Positions 1 to 6,660 of a DNA stretch of 7,668 nt are shown one piece after another (position 1 is the first letter of the stretch; each line of letters starts with the position of its first letter). The notes under the pieces are model-generated. The model searched no databases. It was not told the DNA's origin and worked only from the letters and a program-made list of their open reading frames with translations. A program made the position numbers and the translations under genes. The stretch lies in NCBI GenBank assembly GCA_029562045.1, contig JAKQWJ010000311.1, positions 1 through 7,668 on the forward strand, written 5' to 3'. The DNA comes from Spirochaetota bacterium. Its GTDB lineage: Bacteria > Spirochaetota > Spirochaetia > DTKZ01.

Positions 1-251
1 CCTCCCTGCTCCGGCACCTTCTTTTCGCGGTGCATCAGGCGGCAAAATCGGATTCCCCCAAGGAGGGCCTCCTGTACATCAAGGCCGCCCGGCCCGATTA
101 CTGGATCCGCCGGGAAGACATTGTCGCCCTTCTGGAGTACCTGTCCTTTGCCTCCCGGTATACCGGAATGAGTCACTGGAAGCTCGACGGCGAGGGTGCG
201 GCCCTTTTAAAGGGGCTGGTGGCCAACGATTACGGAGGGAGCGCCGGATAA
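1..251 (+). CDS. C-terminal end of a probable DUF1156-type methyltransferase-like protein (partial)
   Basis: The frame is open from the first bases of the window with no stop upstream, so this is the last ~82 residues of a gene that starts outside; the GTG at 30 is probably an internal Val codon. The visible tail contains RHLLFAV, EGLLYIK, DYW and, near the end, an SHWKLDGEGAALLKGLVAND segment. From memory this pattern (W-x-x-D, then LL-x-G-x-V-x-ND close to the stop) resembles the C-terminus of DUF1156 proteins, large DNA methyltransferase-like proteins found in anti-phage gene clusters. No catalytic motif lies in the window, so the call rests on tail similarity and on the next gene being a nuclease-helicase. 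The TAA (249-251) is 3 bases before the next ATG, which indicates one operon. It could be another family ending in a similar helical tail. Confidence 0.5.
   Translation, partial: SLLRHLLFAVHQAAKSDSPKEGLLYIKAARPDYWIRREDIVALLEYLSFASRYTGMSHWKLDGEGAALLKGLVANDYGGSAG
234..239 (+). promoter_or_regulatory. Possible ribosome binding site of the PLD-helicase gene
   Basis: GGAGGG lies inside the end of the upstream gene, 15 bases before the ATG at 255. That is longer than usual spacing. The only closer purine run (AAAGG, 250-254) touches the start codon. With only 3 bases between the genes, translation is probably coupled to the upstream reading frame and may not depend on this site alone. Confidence 0.35.
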
Positions 252-254
252 AGG

Positions 255-3008
255 ATGATTAGCCGTCATGTTTTCCACCGAGGCGCAAAGGGGACCCGCT
301 TTCTCACCGACCGGCTTCAGGGGGCCCTCTCCTACGACAGGATAGCCGGATATTTCGACAGCTCCCTGCTGGAATTCGCCGGTGAGGCCCTGGAATCGGT
401 GGCGGGACGGATCCGCATCGTCTGCAACTCCGATGTCAGCGAAAGAGACATTGTGGCGGCCCGTGGCCCGGAGCAGGCGCAGAAGCTCAGTTTTTTCAAA
501 ACCGATCCCGGCGGTTTCGGCGGGCCCGGGCAGGAAAGACTCCGCCTTCTTCACCGGCTTCTGACAAACAGGGCAGCCCCATCTCTGGAAGTGCGGGTCC
601 TTCCCAACGATGTCTTCGGCCTCATCCATGGAAAAGCCGGAGTCATTACATTGGCCGACGGCTCCCGGACCAGTTTTCTGGGCTCCGCCAACGAGACCTT
701 TGCCGGATGGAACCTGAACTATGAACTGGTCTGGGAGGACGATTCGGAAGAAGCCTGCGCCTGGGTGCTGGAGGAATTCGAACGCCTCTGGGGTCATTCC
801 CGGGCGGTTCCCCTGGCTGAAGCGGTGATCCGAGAGGTGGAGAGGCTCACCCGGCGAAAGGAGCTGGATCTGGGGGCATGGGCAAAGAATCCCGTTCCCG
901 CCGGAGTCCTGGTGGAAGCGCCGGTGTACCGGAAGGAGTTCGGCCTCTGGCCTCATCAGCGGTCCTTTGTGGATCTGTTCTGGAAGACCCACCGGAGTAT
1001 CGGCGCCCGCTACATTCTGGCGGACCAGGTGGGGCTGGGAAAGACCGTGCAGCTGGGCATGGCCGCCCAGCTCATGGCCCTCACCGGCAGCCGTCCCGTT
1101 CTGGTCCTCCTGCCCAAAACCCTGATGATCCAGTGGCAGACCGAACTCTGGGATCTCATGGAAATTCCCACCGCCCGCTGGACCGGACGGGTCTGGGTGG
1201 ACGAGACCGACCGGGAGTATTCACCCAATGGAAAAAATCCTCTGGCCGGGTGCCCGCGAAAAATCGGCATCGTGTCCCAGGGGCTCATCACCCAGGGCGG
1301 GGCGAACATCGAGAGTCTTCTGCTGCAGGAATGGGAAGGAGTTATTGTTGACGAGGCCCACCGGGCCCGTCGGAAAAAACTTCCCAGGATCGACGACAGG
1401 GGTCCGGCGATAAAAAACCCCGATACGGAGGCGAACAGGCTCTACGCCTTCCTGTTCAGACTGGCCTCCCGGGCCCGCTCCGTCCTCTTCGCCACCGCCA
1501 CCCCGGTGCAGATGCACCCCATAGAAGCCTGGGACCTCCTGCGAATCCTGGCGGTGGAAAATGATCATGTTCTGGGCAGTTCCGGCGGTTTCTGGAGGCG
1601 GCCGGAAAACGCCCTCCCGTACCTCCTGGGAGAAAAGGACCCCCCGGAGGATGAACAGGAACTGTGGGACTACCTTCGCAATCCATTCCCGCCTCAGTGG
1701 GAGGGAATGAGTTTCCAGTATTTCAGGCAGCGCCTGGGCATGGACGATCAGGACGCGGTCGTCGCTGGGGAGGGGCGGATCTTTTCCGCTCTGGCTCCGG
1801 ACCTCCAGACCCAGATGCGGCAAAGCGCGGGGAACCTCTTCTCGAACCATCACCCCTTTCTCCGCCACATCATCCGGAGGACCCGCAAATACCTGGAAGA
1901 GACGGTGGATCCCAAAACGAAGGAACCCTACCTCAGGCGTATAGCGGTGGACCTCATCGACGACGAGCCTCTTCTTCTGGGAAGTTACCTTGCCCAGGGT
2001 TACCGGGCGGCGGAGAGTTTCTGCAAGGCCCTGAGCAGCCGGGTTCGGGGGGCGGGCTTTTTCAAGACCCTCCTTCTCCGGCGCATCGGCAGTTCCATCA
2101 ATGCGGGGCTGTCGACGGTGGAGAAGATGCTCAGCACCTGGGATCTGGACAGTGAAGAAGATGACGAAGACGACGGGGACAGAGACATCTCCCTGACGGC
2201 GGAGGGAAACATAAAAAACCTCACCCCCGGAGAAGTGAGGCTCCTGGAAGAATGTCGTGATGCTTTGAAGATCGGATTGGAACAGAGAGAAGGGGCGGAT
2301 CCCAAGCGGGATGTGATTCTCCAGTATCTAACCGCAAAGGGATGGGCGGAGGATGGCTGTATCCTCTTCTCCCAGTATTTCGATACTGCCCGCTGGATCG
2401 GTGAGGAAATCGCCAGGGCCTTTCCGGACCGCATCATCGGTCTGTACGCAGGGGGCGCTAAATCAGGAATCTGGGACGGGGGCCGGTTTCTCATGCGGGA
2501 CAGGGAAGAGATAAAAACCCTTGTTCGCCGCGGGGAGCTCACCATCCTGGTGGGAACCGATGCGGCCAGCGAGGGGCTCAACCTGCAGGCCCTGAGCACC
2601 CTCATCAATATCGACCTCCCGTGGAACCCCACCCGACTGGAACAGCGCAAGGGGCGGATACAGCGGATCGGCCAGAAGAAAGACCTCATAAAGGTGCTCA
2701 ACCTGCGCTACAAGGACTCGGTGGAAGACAAGGTGCACCAGGCGCTGTCGGACCGGCTGCAGCAGATTCACAACCTGTTCGGACAAATTCCCGATGTTTT
2801 GAAAAATGTCTGGGTCCAGGTGGCCCTGGACGACATGGCCGCCGCCGAAAGCCTCATTCATGACATACCGAACATCAACCCCTTCGACAATCGTTACTCC
2901 CGCATGGACAGCACCCCTGGATGGGAAACATGGAACGAGGTGATCAACCGCAGGGAGAAGCTGGAGGCTCTCAGGAAGGGGTGGGGGGAGTGTGAACAAT
3001 CAGGGTAA
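255..3008 (+). CDS. PLD-like nuclease fused to SNF2-family (SF2) helicase, probable phage-defence effector
   Basis: 917 residues. The N-terminal part (about 1-180) looks like a phospholipase-D-type nuclease: H125-x-K127, then GSAN (143-146) and E157. The Asp usual at four residues after the Lys motif is absent, but the H/K/N/E spacing is close to that of the BfiI endonuclease active site. The rest is a SNF2-like ATP-driven DNA translocase: a WPHQ entry motif (232-235), Walker A DQVGLGKT (257-264), Walker B VDEAH (365-369), motif III ATATP (413-417), motif V GTDAASEGLNL (767-777) and motif VI RLEQRKGRIQRIGQ (794-807). About 350 residues, including an acidic run (632-644), separate motifs III and V. 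The protein should be cytoplasmic, with no signal peptide or membrane segment. The gene follows the upstream gene by 3 bases. Such PLD-SNF2 fusions are known in anti-phage clusters, where cleavage of unmodified DNA is plausible; that role is inferred. The gene is less GC-rich than smc (32 of 60 bases at 2221-2280), which fits acquisition. An ordinary repair helicase is less likely. Confidence 0.85.
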   Translation: MISRHVFHRGAKGTRFLTDRLQGALSYDRIAGYFDSSLLEFAGEALESVAGRIRIVCNSDVSERDIVAARGPEQAQKLSFFKTDPGGFGGPGQERLRLLHRLLTNRAAPSLEVRVLPNDVFGLIHGKAGVITLADGSRTSFLGSANETFAGWNLNYELVWEDDSEEACAWVLEEFERLWGHSRAVPLAEAVIREVERLTRRKELDLGAWAKNPVPAGVLVEAPVYRKEFGLWPHQRSFVDLFWKTHRSIGARYILADQVGLGKTVQLGMAAQLMALTGSRPVLVLLPKTLMIQWQTELWDLMEIPTARWTGRVWVDETDREYSPNGKNPLAGCPRKIGIVSQGLITQGGANIESLLLQEWEGVIVDEAHRARRKKLPRIDDRGPAIKNPDTEANRLYAFLFRLASRARSVLFATATPVQMHPIEAWDLLRILAVENDHVLGSSGGFWRRPENALPYLLGEKDPPEDEQELWDYLRNPFPPQWEGMSFQYFRQRLGMDDQDAVVAGEGRIFSALAPDLQTQMRQSAGNLFSNHHPFLRHIIRRTRKYLEETVDPKTKEPYLRRIAVDLIDDEPLLLGSYLAQGYRAAESFCKALSSRVRGAGFFKTLLLRRIGSSINAGLSTVEKMLSTWDLDSEEDDEDDGDRDISLTAEGNIKNLTPGEVRLLEECRDALKIGLEQREGADPKRDVILQYLTAKGWAEDGCILFSQYFDTARWIGEEIARAFPDRIIGLYAGGAKSGIWDGGRFLMRDREEIKTLVRRGELTILVGTDAASEGLNLQALSTLINIDLPWNPTRLEQRKGRIQRIGQKKDLIKVLNLRYKDSVEDKVHQALSDRLQQIHNLFGQIPDVLKNVWVQVALDDMAAAESLIHDIPNINPFDNRYSRMDSTPGWETWNEVINRREKLEALRKGWGECEQSG

Positions 3009-3040
3009 CACCAGACGGAATTGAAGGCGATTTGAGGGAA

Positions 3041-3059
3041 CGCTGCAAAACTGGCAGCG
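3041..3059. terminator. Short inverted repeat between convergent genes, possible terminator
   Basis: CGCTGC (3041-3046) and GCAGCG (3054-3059) are perfect inverted copies around a 7-base loop. The hairpin lies between the helicase stop (3008) and the 3' end of the minus-strand tRNA (3089), where a two-way terminator would be expected. It lacks a good T-run on either side: plus-strand read-through meets only AAGTCTTT. The T-rich tract after the tRNA (minus strand, about 3088-3072) comes before the hairpin, not after it. So this is a weak candidate. Confidence 0.3.
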
Positions 3060-3088
3060 CAAGTCTTTAATGCAAAAGAAAATAACAA

Positions 3089-3161
3089 TGGGCGATACCG
3101 GGCTTGAACCAGTGACTTCCTGCTTGTAAGGCAGGCGCTCTCCCAGCTGAGCTAATCGCCC
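3089..3161 (-). tRNA. tRNA-Val (anticodon UAC)
   Basis: Read on the minus strand, the 73-base gene folds as a complete cloverleaf. The 7-bp acceptor stem is GGGCGAT/ATCGCCC with discriminator A. The D-arm contains TTAGCTCAGCTGGGAGAGC. The anticodon stem CCTGC/GCAGG encloses the loop CTTACAA, with anticodon TAC at plus positions 3126-3128, reading GUA and related Val codons. The T-arm is ACTGG-TTCAAGC-CCGGT, with one wobble pair. CCA is not encoded (TTG follows the discriminator), so it must be added by CCA nucleotidyltransferase. The gene converges on the helicase gene, with its 3' end facing it across 80 bases. Intact tRNA 3' ends are common integration targets. Confidence 0.97.
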
Positions 3162-3173
3162 CGGACGGGGCAG

Positions 3174-3202
3174 ACCGTAGCACAAGCGGGGGGGGCTGTC
3201 AA
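3174..3202 (-). promoter_or_regulatory. Promoter of the tRNA-Val gene
   Basis: On the minus strand a perfect -35 box TTGACA (3202-3197) is followed after 17 bases by TACGGT (3179-3174), which matches the -10 consensus at its first two and last positions. Transcription would start near 3167, about 6 bases before the mature tRNA 5' end at 3161. The spacer contains a run of eight C (G on the plus strand, 3188-3195). The exact -35, the ideal spacing and the short leader make this a convincing housekeeping-sigma promoter. Confidence 0.75.
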
Positions 3203-3219
3203 GGCTCCGGGCATCCGGC

Positions 3220-3336
3220 GGCCGTCCGCCGAAGGGGCGCCGGCAGGGCGCAGGATAAAAGGGCCGCAGCGCCGGGCGTCGGGCCGGGGAGGCCGGCGGA
3301 GCCGGCGGCCTCCCTGGCCGTCCGCCGAAGGGGCGC
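3220..3336 (+). repeat. Two direct copies of a 21-bp GC-rich intergenic repeat
   Basis: The same 21 bases, beginning GGCCGTCCGCCGAAGG and ending GGCGC, occur at 3220-3240 and 3316-3336 without a mismatch. A third, shorter relative (GGCCGAAGGGGCGC) starts at 3364. No reading frame with coding character covers them. They look like members of an intergenic repeat family, but copies outside the window cannot be seen from here. Confidence 0.7.
3282..3319. repeat. Long intergenic hairpin (14-bp stem)
   Basis: GGCCGGGGAGGCCG (3282-3295) and CGGCCTCCCTGGCC (3306-3319) are inverted copies with one G/T difference that would be a wobble pair in RNA. The loop is 10 bases and very GC-rich. No T-run follows on either strand, so it is not a standard intrinsic terminator. 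It lies between the divergent tRNA and smc promoters and overlaps the start of the second 21-bp repeat. A REP-like or protein-binding element is possible. Confidence 0.6.
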
Positions 3337-3404
3337 GCTCACCGGAACGCGGCCTCCCCGGCGGGCCGAAGGGGCGCGCCTACCGGAACGCGGCCTCCCC
3401 GGCG
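3324..3404 (+). repeat. 41-bp tandem direct repeat, two copies
   Basis: Copy 1 (3324-3364) and copy 2 (from 3365, 40 bases to 3404) both run GCCGAAGGGGCGCGC, then ACCGGAACGCGGCCTCCCC, then GGCG. They differ clearly only at CT versus CT-shifted bases around 3338-3340 and 3379-3381. Each copy can pair its GCCG..GGGG start with its own CCCCGGC end. The second copy runs directly into a six-T tract (3406-3411) just before the smc promoter. Confidence 0.75.
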
Positions 3405-3411
3405 CTTTTTT
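3365..3411 (+). terminator. Possible weak intrinsic terminator before the smc promoter
   Basis: GCCG-AA-GGGG (3365-3374) can pair with CCCCGGC (3397-3403) as an eight-pair stem with a two-base bulge and a long loop. It is followed two bases later by TTTTTT (3406-3411). It could stop plus-strand read-through before smc. The bulge and the roughly 22-base loop make it doubtful. The T-run may instead act as AT-rich upstream promoter DNA. Confidence 0.25.
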
Positions 3412-3415
3412 CCGC

Positions 3416-3444
3416 TTTACACGGACCCCCGCCTTTGTTATGCT
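3416..3444 (+). promoter_or_regulatory. Sigma-70-type promoter of smc operon
   Basis: -35 TTTACA (3416-3421, one mismatch to TTGACA) and -10 TATGCT (3439-3444, two mismatches to TATAAT) are separated by exactly 17 bases. Transcription would start near 3451, giving a leader of roughly 27 bases. This is the only AT-rich island in a very GC-rich stretch, and it lies directly before the gene. No operator is recognisable. Confidence 0.7.
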
Positions 3445-3468
3445 CCGGGATTAGAACCTCTTTCAAAC

Positions 3469-3472
3469 GGAG
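3469..3472 (+). promoter_or_regulatory. Ribosome binding site of smc
   Basis: GGAG, 5 bases before the GTG at 3478. It supports this start, as does the conserved N-terminus MFLKSLE that begins exactly there. Confidence 0.65.
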
Positions 3473-3477
3473 CCCCT

Positions 3478-6279
3478 GTGTTTCTCAAAAGCCTGGAACT
3501 CTTCGGATTCAAATCCTTCGCCGATCGGAGCAGAATCGAATTCACCGACGGCATCTCGGCGCTTCTGGGGCCCAACGGCTGCGGCAAGAGCAACATCGTG
3601 GACGCCATCAAATGGGTTCTGGGGGAGCAGGGGACCAGAAGCCTCCGGGCGGACCGGATGGAGGATGTGATCTTCAACGGCACCGAGGCGCGGAAGCCCC
3701 TCAACGTGGCGGAGGTCTCCCTGGCCCTGGCCAACGACGGCGGGCTCCTCCCCATCGAGATGCCGGAAGTGGTCATAAAAAGGCGGCTCTACCGGTCCGG
3801 GGAGAGCGAATACTTCATCAACAACACGCCGGTCAAGCTGAAGGAGGTCCGGGAGCTCTTCTACGACACCGGCATCGGGAAATCCGCGTATTCCATCACC
3901 GAGCAGGGCAAGATAGACCAGGTTCTGTCCAACAAGCCCGAGGAGAGGCGGCTCATCTTCGAGGAGGCCGCGGCCATCACCAAATTCAAGATCCGGGGGC
4001 AGGAGGCGGAGCGGAAACTGGAGCGCACCGAGGAGAACATGCACCAGGTGGAGAGCATCATCACCGAGGTCAAGCGGAGCCACGATACGCTGAAGGGCCA
4101 GTGCGACAAAACCCTGCGCTTTCGGCAGCTTCGGGAGGAATCCTTCGATGTGGAGCTGGACATCCAGCTGCTGCGCCTGAAGGGTTTCCTGGAGCTGAAG
4201 AACGAAAAAAACCGTTCGCTGGAGGAGAGGACCGGCCGCCGGGACAGCCTGCGGGGCGAGATCGACGGGATCAACGAGCATCTGGAGAAGAACCTGGACG
4301 CGGTGAACGCCATGGAGTCCCGGCTGGCGGAGAACCAGAAGAAACTCTACGGGCTGGGGCTGGAAAAAAACGGCCTGGACGGTCAGGAGAGGATGCTGGC
4401 GGAGCGCCTCGGGGAGATCGAGGCCAAGGCCGCCTCCGATGCGGTGAAGGAAAAATCCCTCCGGGAGAGGATAGGGGCCCTGCAGGCCGAGGTGGACGGA
4501 AAAAGAAAGGCCCTGGAGGAGTTCGCCGGGCGGATCCGGGAGATCGACGGGAACATCGGCGGCTTCGAAGAGTCGGTCCGGGGGGCGGAGGGGCGGATCA
4601 GGGAGAACCGGGGGGCCGTCGCCGGTCTGGAGGGGGAGAACCACCGCCTGGAGGGGCGGGACGAGACGCTGCGGAACGAGCTGCGGGAACTGACGGACAC
4701 CATCGTGGAGAGGCTGGACCGGGGACTCAGGGAATCGGGCTACTCCCACCACGAACGGGCCCGGGTCGAGGAGGAGCTGGCCACGCTGACCGAGTCCCTG
4801 CGGATCCATCTGGAGGGGAGGACCGCCCTCTTCCGGGACGCGGCGTCCGTTTCTGCCGGCTCCGAGGCGGAGCTTCGCCGGGTTCTGGAATCCGCGGGGG
4901 CGGCCTTCCGGGAGATCCTCGAGCGTTTCGGTCTTTTCACGGAGCTTCTGGAAAAGTATAAAAGCGCCACCCCCGCCTTCATCGACGAGTTCCTGGCCCC
5001 CCAGGGCATCATCACCCGGAAGCGGGAGATGGACGAGGAGATCATCCGGGTCCACGCCACGATCCGGGAGAACCGGGAGAAGATCCAGGCTCTCCGGACG
5101 GAAAACACCGCCCTGAGTCAGAAGATCGACGAGTACCGGCGCACCCTGGAGGAGCTCCGCCTCAACCGGGTGCGTCTGAAGACCCAGGCCTCGGGGGTGG
5201 AGGACGCCATCGCCATGCTGCTCCGGGAAGGGGCGGACCAGGAGAGGATCCTGAAAGAAACCTCCGAGGACATCCTGCGGGGACGGGAGAGGATCGGGGA
5301 GATCGGCCGCCGGAAGGCGGAGCTGGCGGAGAAGAGGACGGGCCTGGTGGAGAGCGAGAAGGCCATCCGGAAAGAACTCTCGGGGCTGGAGGCCTCCATC
5401 TCCGAGGGGAACAGGGAGTTCGCCGCCAAGGAGAAGAAGCTCAAGCAGCAGATGGAGGAGCTGGGAAAGATACAGGGCGCCGTGGAGAAAACCCAGATGG
5501 AGCTGGTGGAGATCTCCACGGAGATCCGCAACATCTACGACAACTTCCGGGAGCGCCACTCCCGGGAGCTGACGGAGTTCGAGCCCCGGATCTACGAAAT
5601 CTCCACTCCCGGAAAGGACCTGCGGGAGCGCCTCGGGGAGCTGCGGGAGGAGCAGAAAAAGCTGGGGGCCGTCAACCTGATGGCCCCGGAGGAGTACGCC
5701 GAGGTCAAGGAGCGCTACGAGTTCCTGACGGGCCAGCTGGCGGACCTGAAAAAAGCCCGGGAGGATCTGGAGAAGGTGACCCGGGAGATCCGGGTGGAAT
5801 CGGCGGAGCTTTTTCTGGCCACCTACGAGAAGATCCGGAAAAACTTTCATCTCATGTTCCGCCGCCTTTTCGGGGGGGGCAGGGGGGAACTGCGGCTCAC
5901 CGACCCGGACAAGGTCCTGGAGTCGGGGGTGGAGATACTGGCCCAGCCGCCGGGCAAGAAGCTGGAGAACATCGCCCTCCTCTCCGGGGGCGAGAGGTCC
6001 CTGACGGCGGTGGCCCTTCTGTTCGCCACCTACATGGTGCGGCCCTCGCCGTTCTACCTTCTCGACGAAATCGATGCGGCCCTGGACGAGGGCAACGTCA
6101 ACCGTTTCGTCAACATGCTGATGGAGTTCGGGAATTCCTCCCAGTTCATCATCATCACCCACAACAAGAAAACCGTCGCCGGTGCGAAGACCCTTCTGGG
6201 TGTCACAATGGAAGAGTCGGGGGTGTCGAAGATCGTGTCGATCCGCCTGGACGCGAAGCCGGAGAAGGAAGATGATTGA
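3478..6279 (+). CDS. smc: Chromosome segregation ATPase SMC (short, spirochaete type)
   Basis: 933 residues from a GTG start. SMC dimers with ScpA/ScpB entrap and extrude DNA loops to organise and separate chromosomes. The N-terminal head carries Walker A GPNGCGKSN (31-39) and EQGKIDQ (142-148). The C-terminal head carries LGAVNLMAPEEY (729-740), ABC signature LSGGE (835-839), Walker B FYLLDEID (859-866), D-loop ALDE (868-871) and switch His895 in ITHN. All parts needed for ATP hydrolysis are present. Between the heads are two charged coiled-coil arms (about 170-480 and 515-720). Where they meet, the usual ~150-residue hinge with its Gly-rich dimer strands is not recognisable. There is only a short non-coil stretch around 484-513 (FGLFTELLEKY, FIDEFLAPQG). 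This explains much of the 250-residue deficit against typical bacterial SMC. The gene heads an operon: the next start overlaps its last codons. A general RecN or Rad50 ATPase is excluded by the N-terminal sequence and signature. Confidence 0.96.
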   Translation: MFLKSLELFGFKSFADRSRIEFTDGISALLGPNGCGKSNIVDAIKWVLGEQGTRSLRADRMEDVIFNGTEARKPLNVAEVSLALANDGGLLPIEMPEVVIKRRLYRSGESEYFINNTPVKLKEVRELFYDTGIGKSAYSITEQGKIDQVLSNKPEERRLIFEEAAAITKFKIRGQEAERKLERTEENMHQVESIITEVKRSHDTLKGQCDKTLRFRQLREESFDVELDIQLLRLKGFLELKNEKNRSLEERTGRRDSLRGEIDGINEHLEKNLDAVNAMESRLAENQKKLYGLGLEKNGLDGQERMLAERLGEIEAKAASDAVKEKSLRERIGALQAEVDGKRKALEEFAGRIREIDGNIGGFEESVRGAEGRIRENRGAVAGLEGENHRLEGRDETLRNELRELTDTIVERLDRGLRESGYSHHERARVEEELATLTESLRIHLEGRTALFRDAASVSAGSEAELRRVLESAGAAFREILERFGLFTELLEKYKSATPAFIDEFLAPQGIITRKREMDEEIIRVHATIRENREKIQALRTENTALSQKIDEYRRTLEELRLNRVRLKTQASGVEDAIAMLLREGADQERILKETSEDILRGRERIGEIGRRKAELAEKRTGLVESEKAIRKELSGLEASISEGNREFAAKEKKLKQQMEELGKIQGAVEKTQMELVEISTEIRNIYDNFRERHSRELTEFEPRIYEISTPGKDLRERLGELREEQKKLGAVNLMAPEEYAEVKERYEFLTGQLADLKKAREDLEKVTREIRVESAELFLATYEKIRKNFHLMFRRLFGGGRGELRLTDPDKVLESGVEILAQPPGKKLENIALLSGGERSLTAVALLFATYMVRPSPFYLLDEIDAALDEGNVNRFVNMLMEFGNSSQFIIITHNKKTVAGAKTLLGVTMEESGVSKIVSIRLDAKPEKEDD

Positions 6280-6646
6280 AATCCCCAGAACCCCGCCGGG
6301 GTTGAAGAAGGGCTTCCTCATCGGTCTGGCGGCGGGGGCGGCGGTGTTCCTGGTTGTTCTGGCGACGCTGTCCGTCATCGGGCCTTCCCGGCGGGAAAAA
6401 CCCCGGCCCGACCTTCCTTCCCTGGATTCCCGGGAACCGGGGAGCCTTTCCCTCTACGATTTCGCCCTTCCCGACGGCATCGAGACGTTTCTCGCCCCGG
6501 AGCCCTCCCGTTTCCGGGGGCCCCGGACGAGCTGGAGCCCCGAGGAGGTGGAAAAATTCTGGGTCGATCCCCGGGAGGCGGCCACGGGCTACCTGTCGGA
6601 AAAAAACCGGAAGAAGCTGGACGAGATATTCCGCGGCGTTCCCTGA
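6272..6646 (+). CDS. Small single-pass membrane protein coupled to smc
   Basis: 124 residues of unknown function; I do not recognise the family. A short basic N-terminus (ending LKK) precedes one strong hydrophobic segment, about residues 14-37 (GFLIGLAAGAAVFLVVLATL). It should be inserted with the N-terminus inside and the rest outside, in the periplasm, or act as an uncleaved signal anchor. The outside part is Pro/Arg-rich up to about residue 90, then a charged helical tail (SPEEVEKFW, SEKNRKKLDEIF). ATG at 6272 was chosen because GGAG (6261-6264) lies 7 bases upstream and the membrane segment then sits at the N-terminus. The frame is open further upstream, but that is within smc. The start overlaps the smc end by 8 bases, which suggests translational coupling. 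Any functional link to SMC is inferred from position only. Confidence 0.8.
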   Translation: MIEIPRTPPGLKKGFLIGLAAGAAVFLVVLATLSVIGPSRREKPRPDLPSLDSREPGSLSLYDFALPDGIETFLAPEPSRFRGPRTSWSPEEVEKFWVDPREAATGYLSEKNRKKLDEIFRGVP

Positions 6647-6647
6647 A

Positions 6648-6655
6648 GGGGAGGT
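6648..6655 (+). promoter_or_regulatory. Strong ribosome binding site of the Pro/Ala-rich lipoprotein gene
   Basis: GGGGAGGT, with its core GGAGG (6650-6654) 6 bases before the ATG at 6661. It is the strongest Shine-Dalgarno sequence in the window and fixes the start of a gene whose composition alone would make start calling difficult. Confidence 0.7.
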
Positions 6656-6660
6656 GGGCC

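Noticed and set aside
207..992. A 261-codon minus-strand frame over the PLD domain
   Set aside because: It is a shadow of the helicase gene. The plus-strand frame carries the H-x-K, GSAN and downstream helicase motifs.
3220..3404. CRISPR array
   Set aside because: The direct repeats are only two or three, unevenly spaced or tandem without spacers, and there are no cas genes.
3435..4961. A 508-codon plus-strand frame overlapping the start of smc
   Set aside because: It is the frame-shifted reading of smc, rich in Gly, Arg and Pro with no recognisable domain. Its start lies in the smc promoter.
6182..6271. An earlier ATG at 6182 for the small membrane protein
   Set aside because: It would overlap smc by almost 100 bases and add a basic, Arg-rich leader before the membrane segment. 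ATG 6272 has a well-placed GGAG.
3463..6378. A 971-codon open frame on the minus strand covering all of smc
   Set aside because: It mirrors the smc codons. High third-position GC removes antisense stops. The product is a Leu/Pro/Gly-rich string without motifs, and smc on the plus strand has every family motif.
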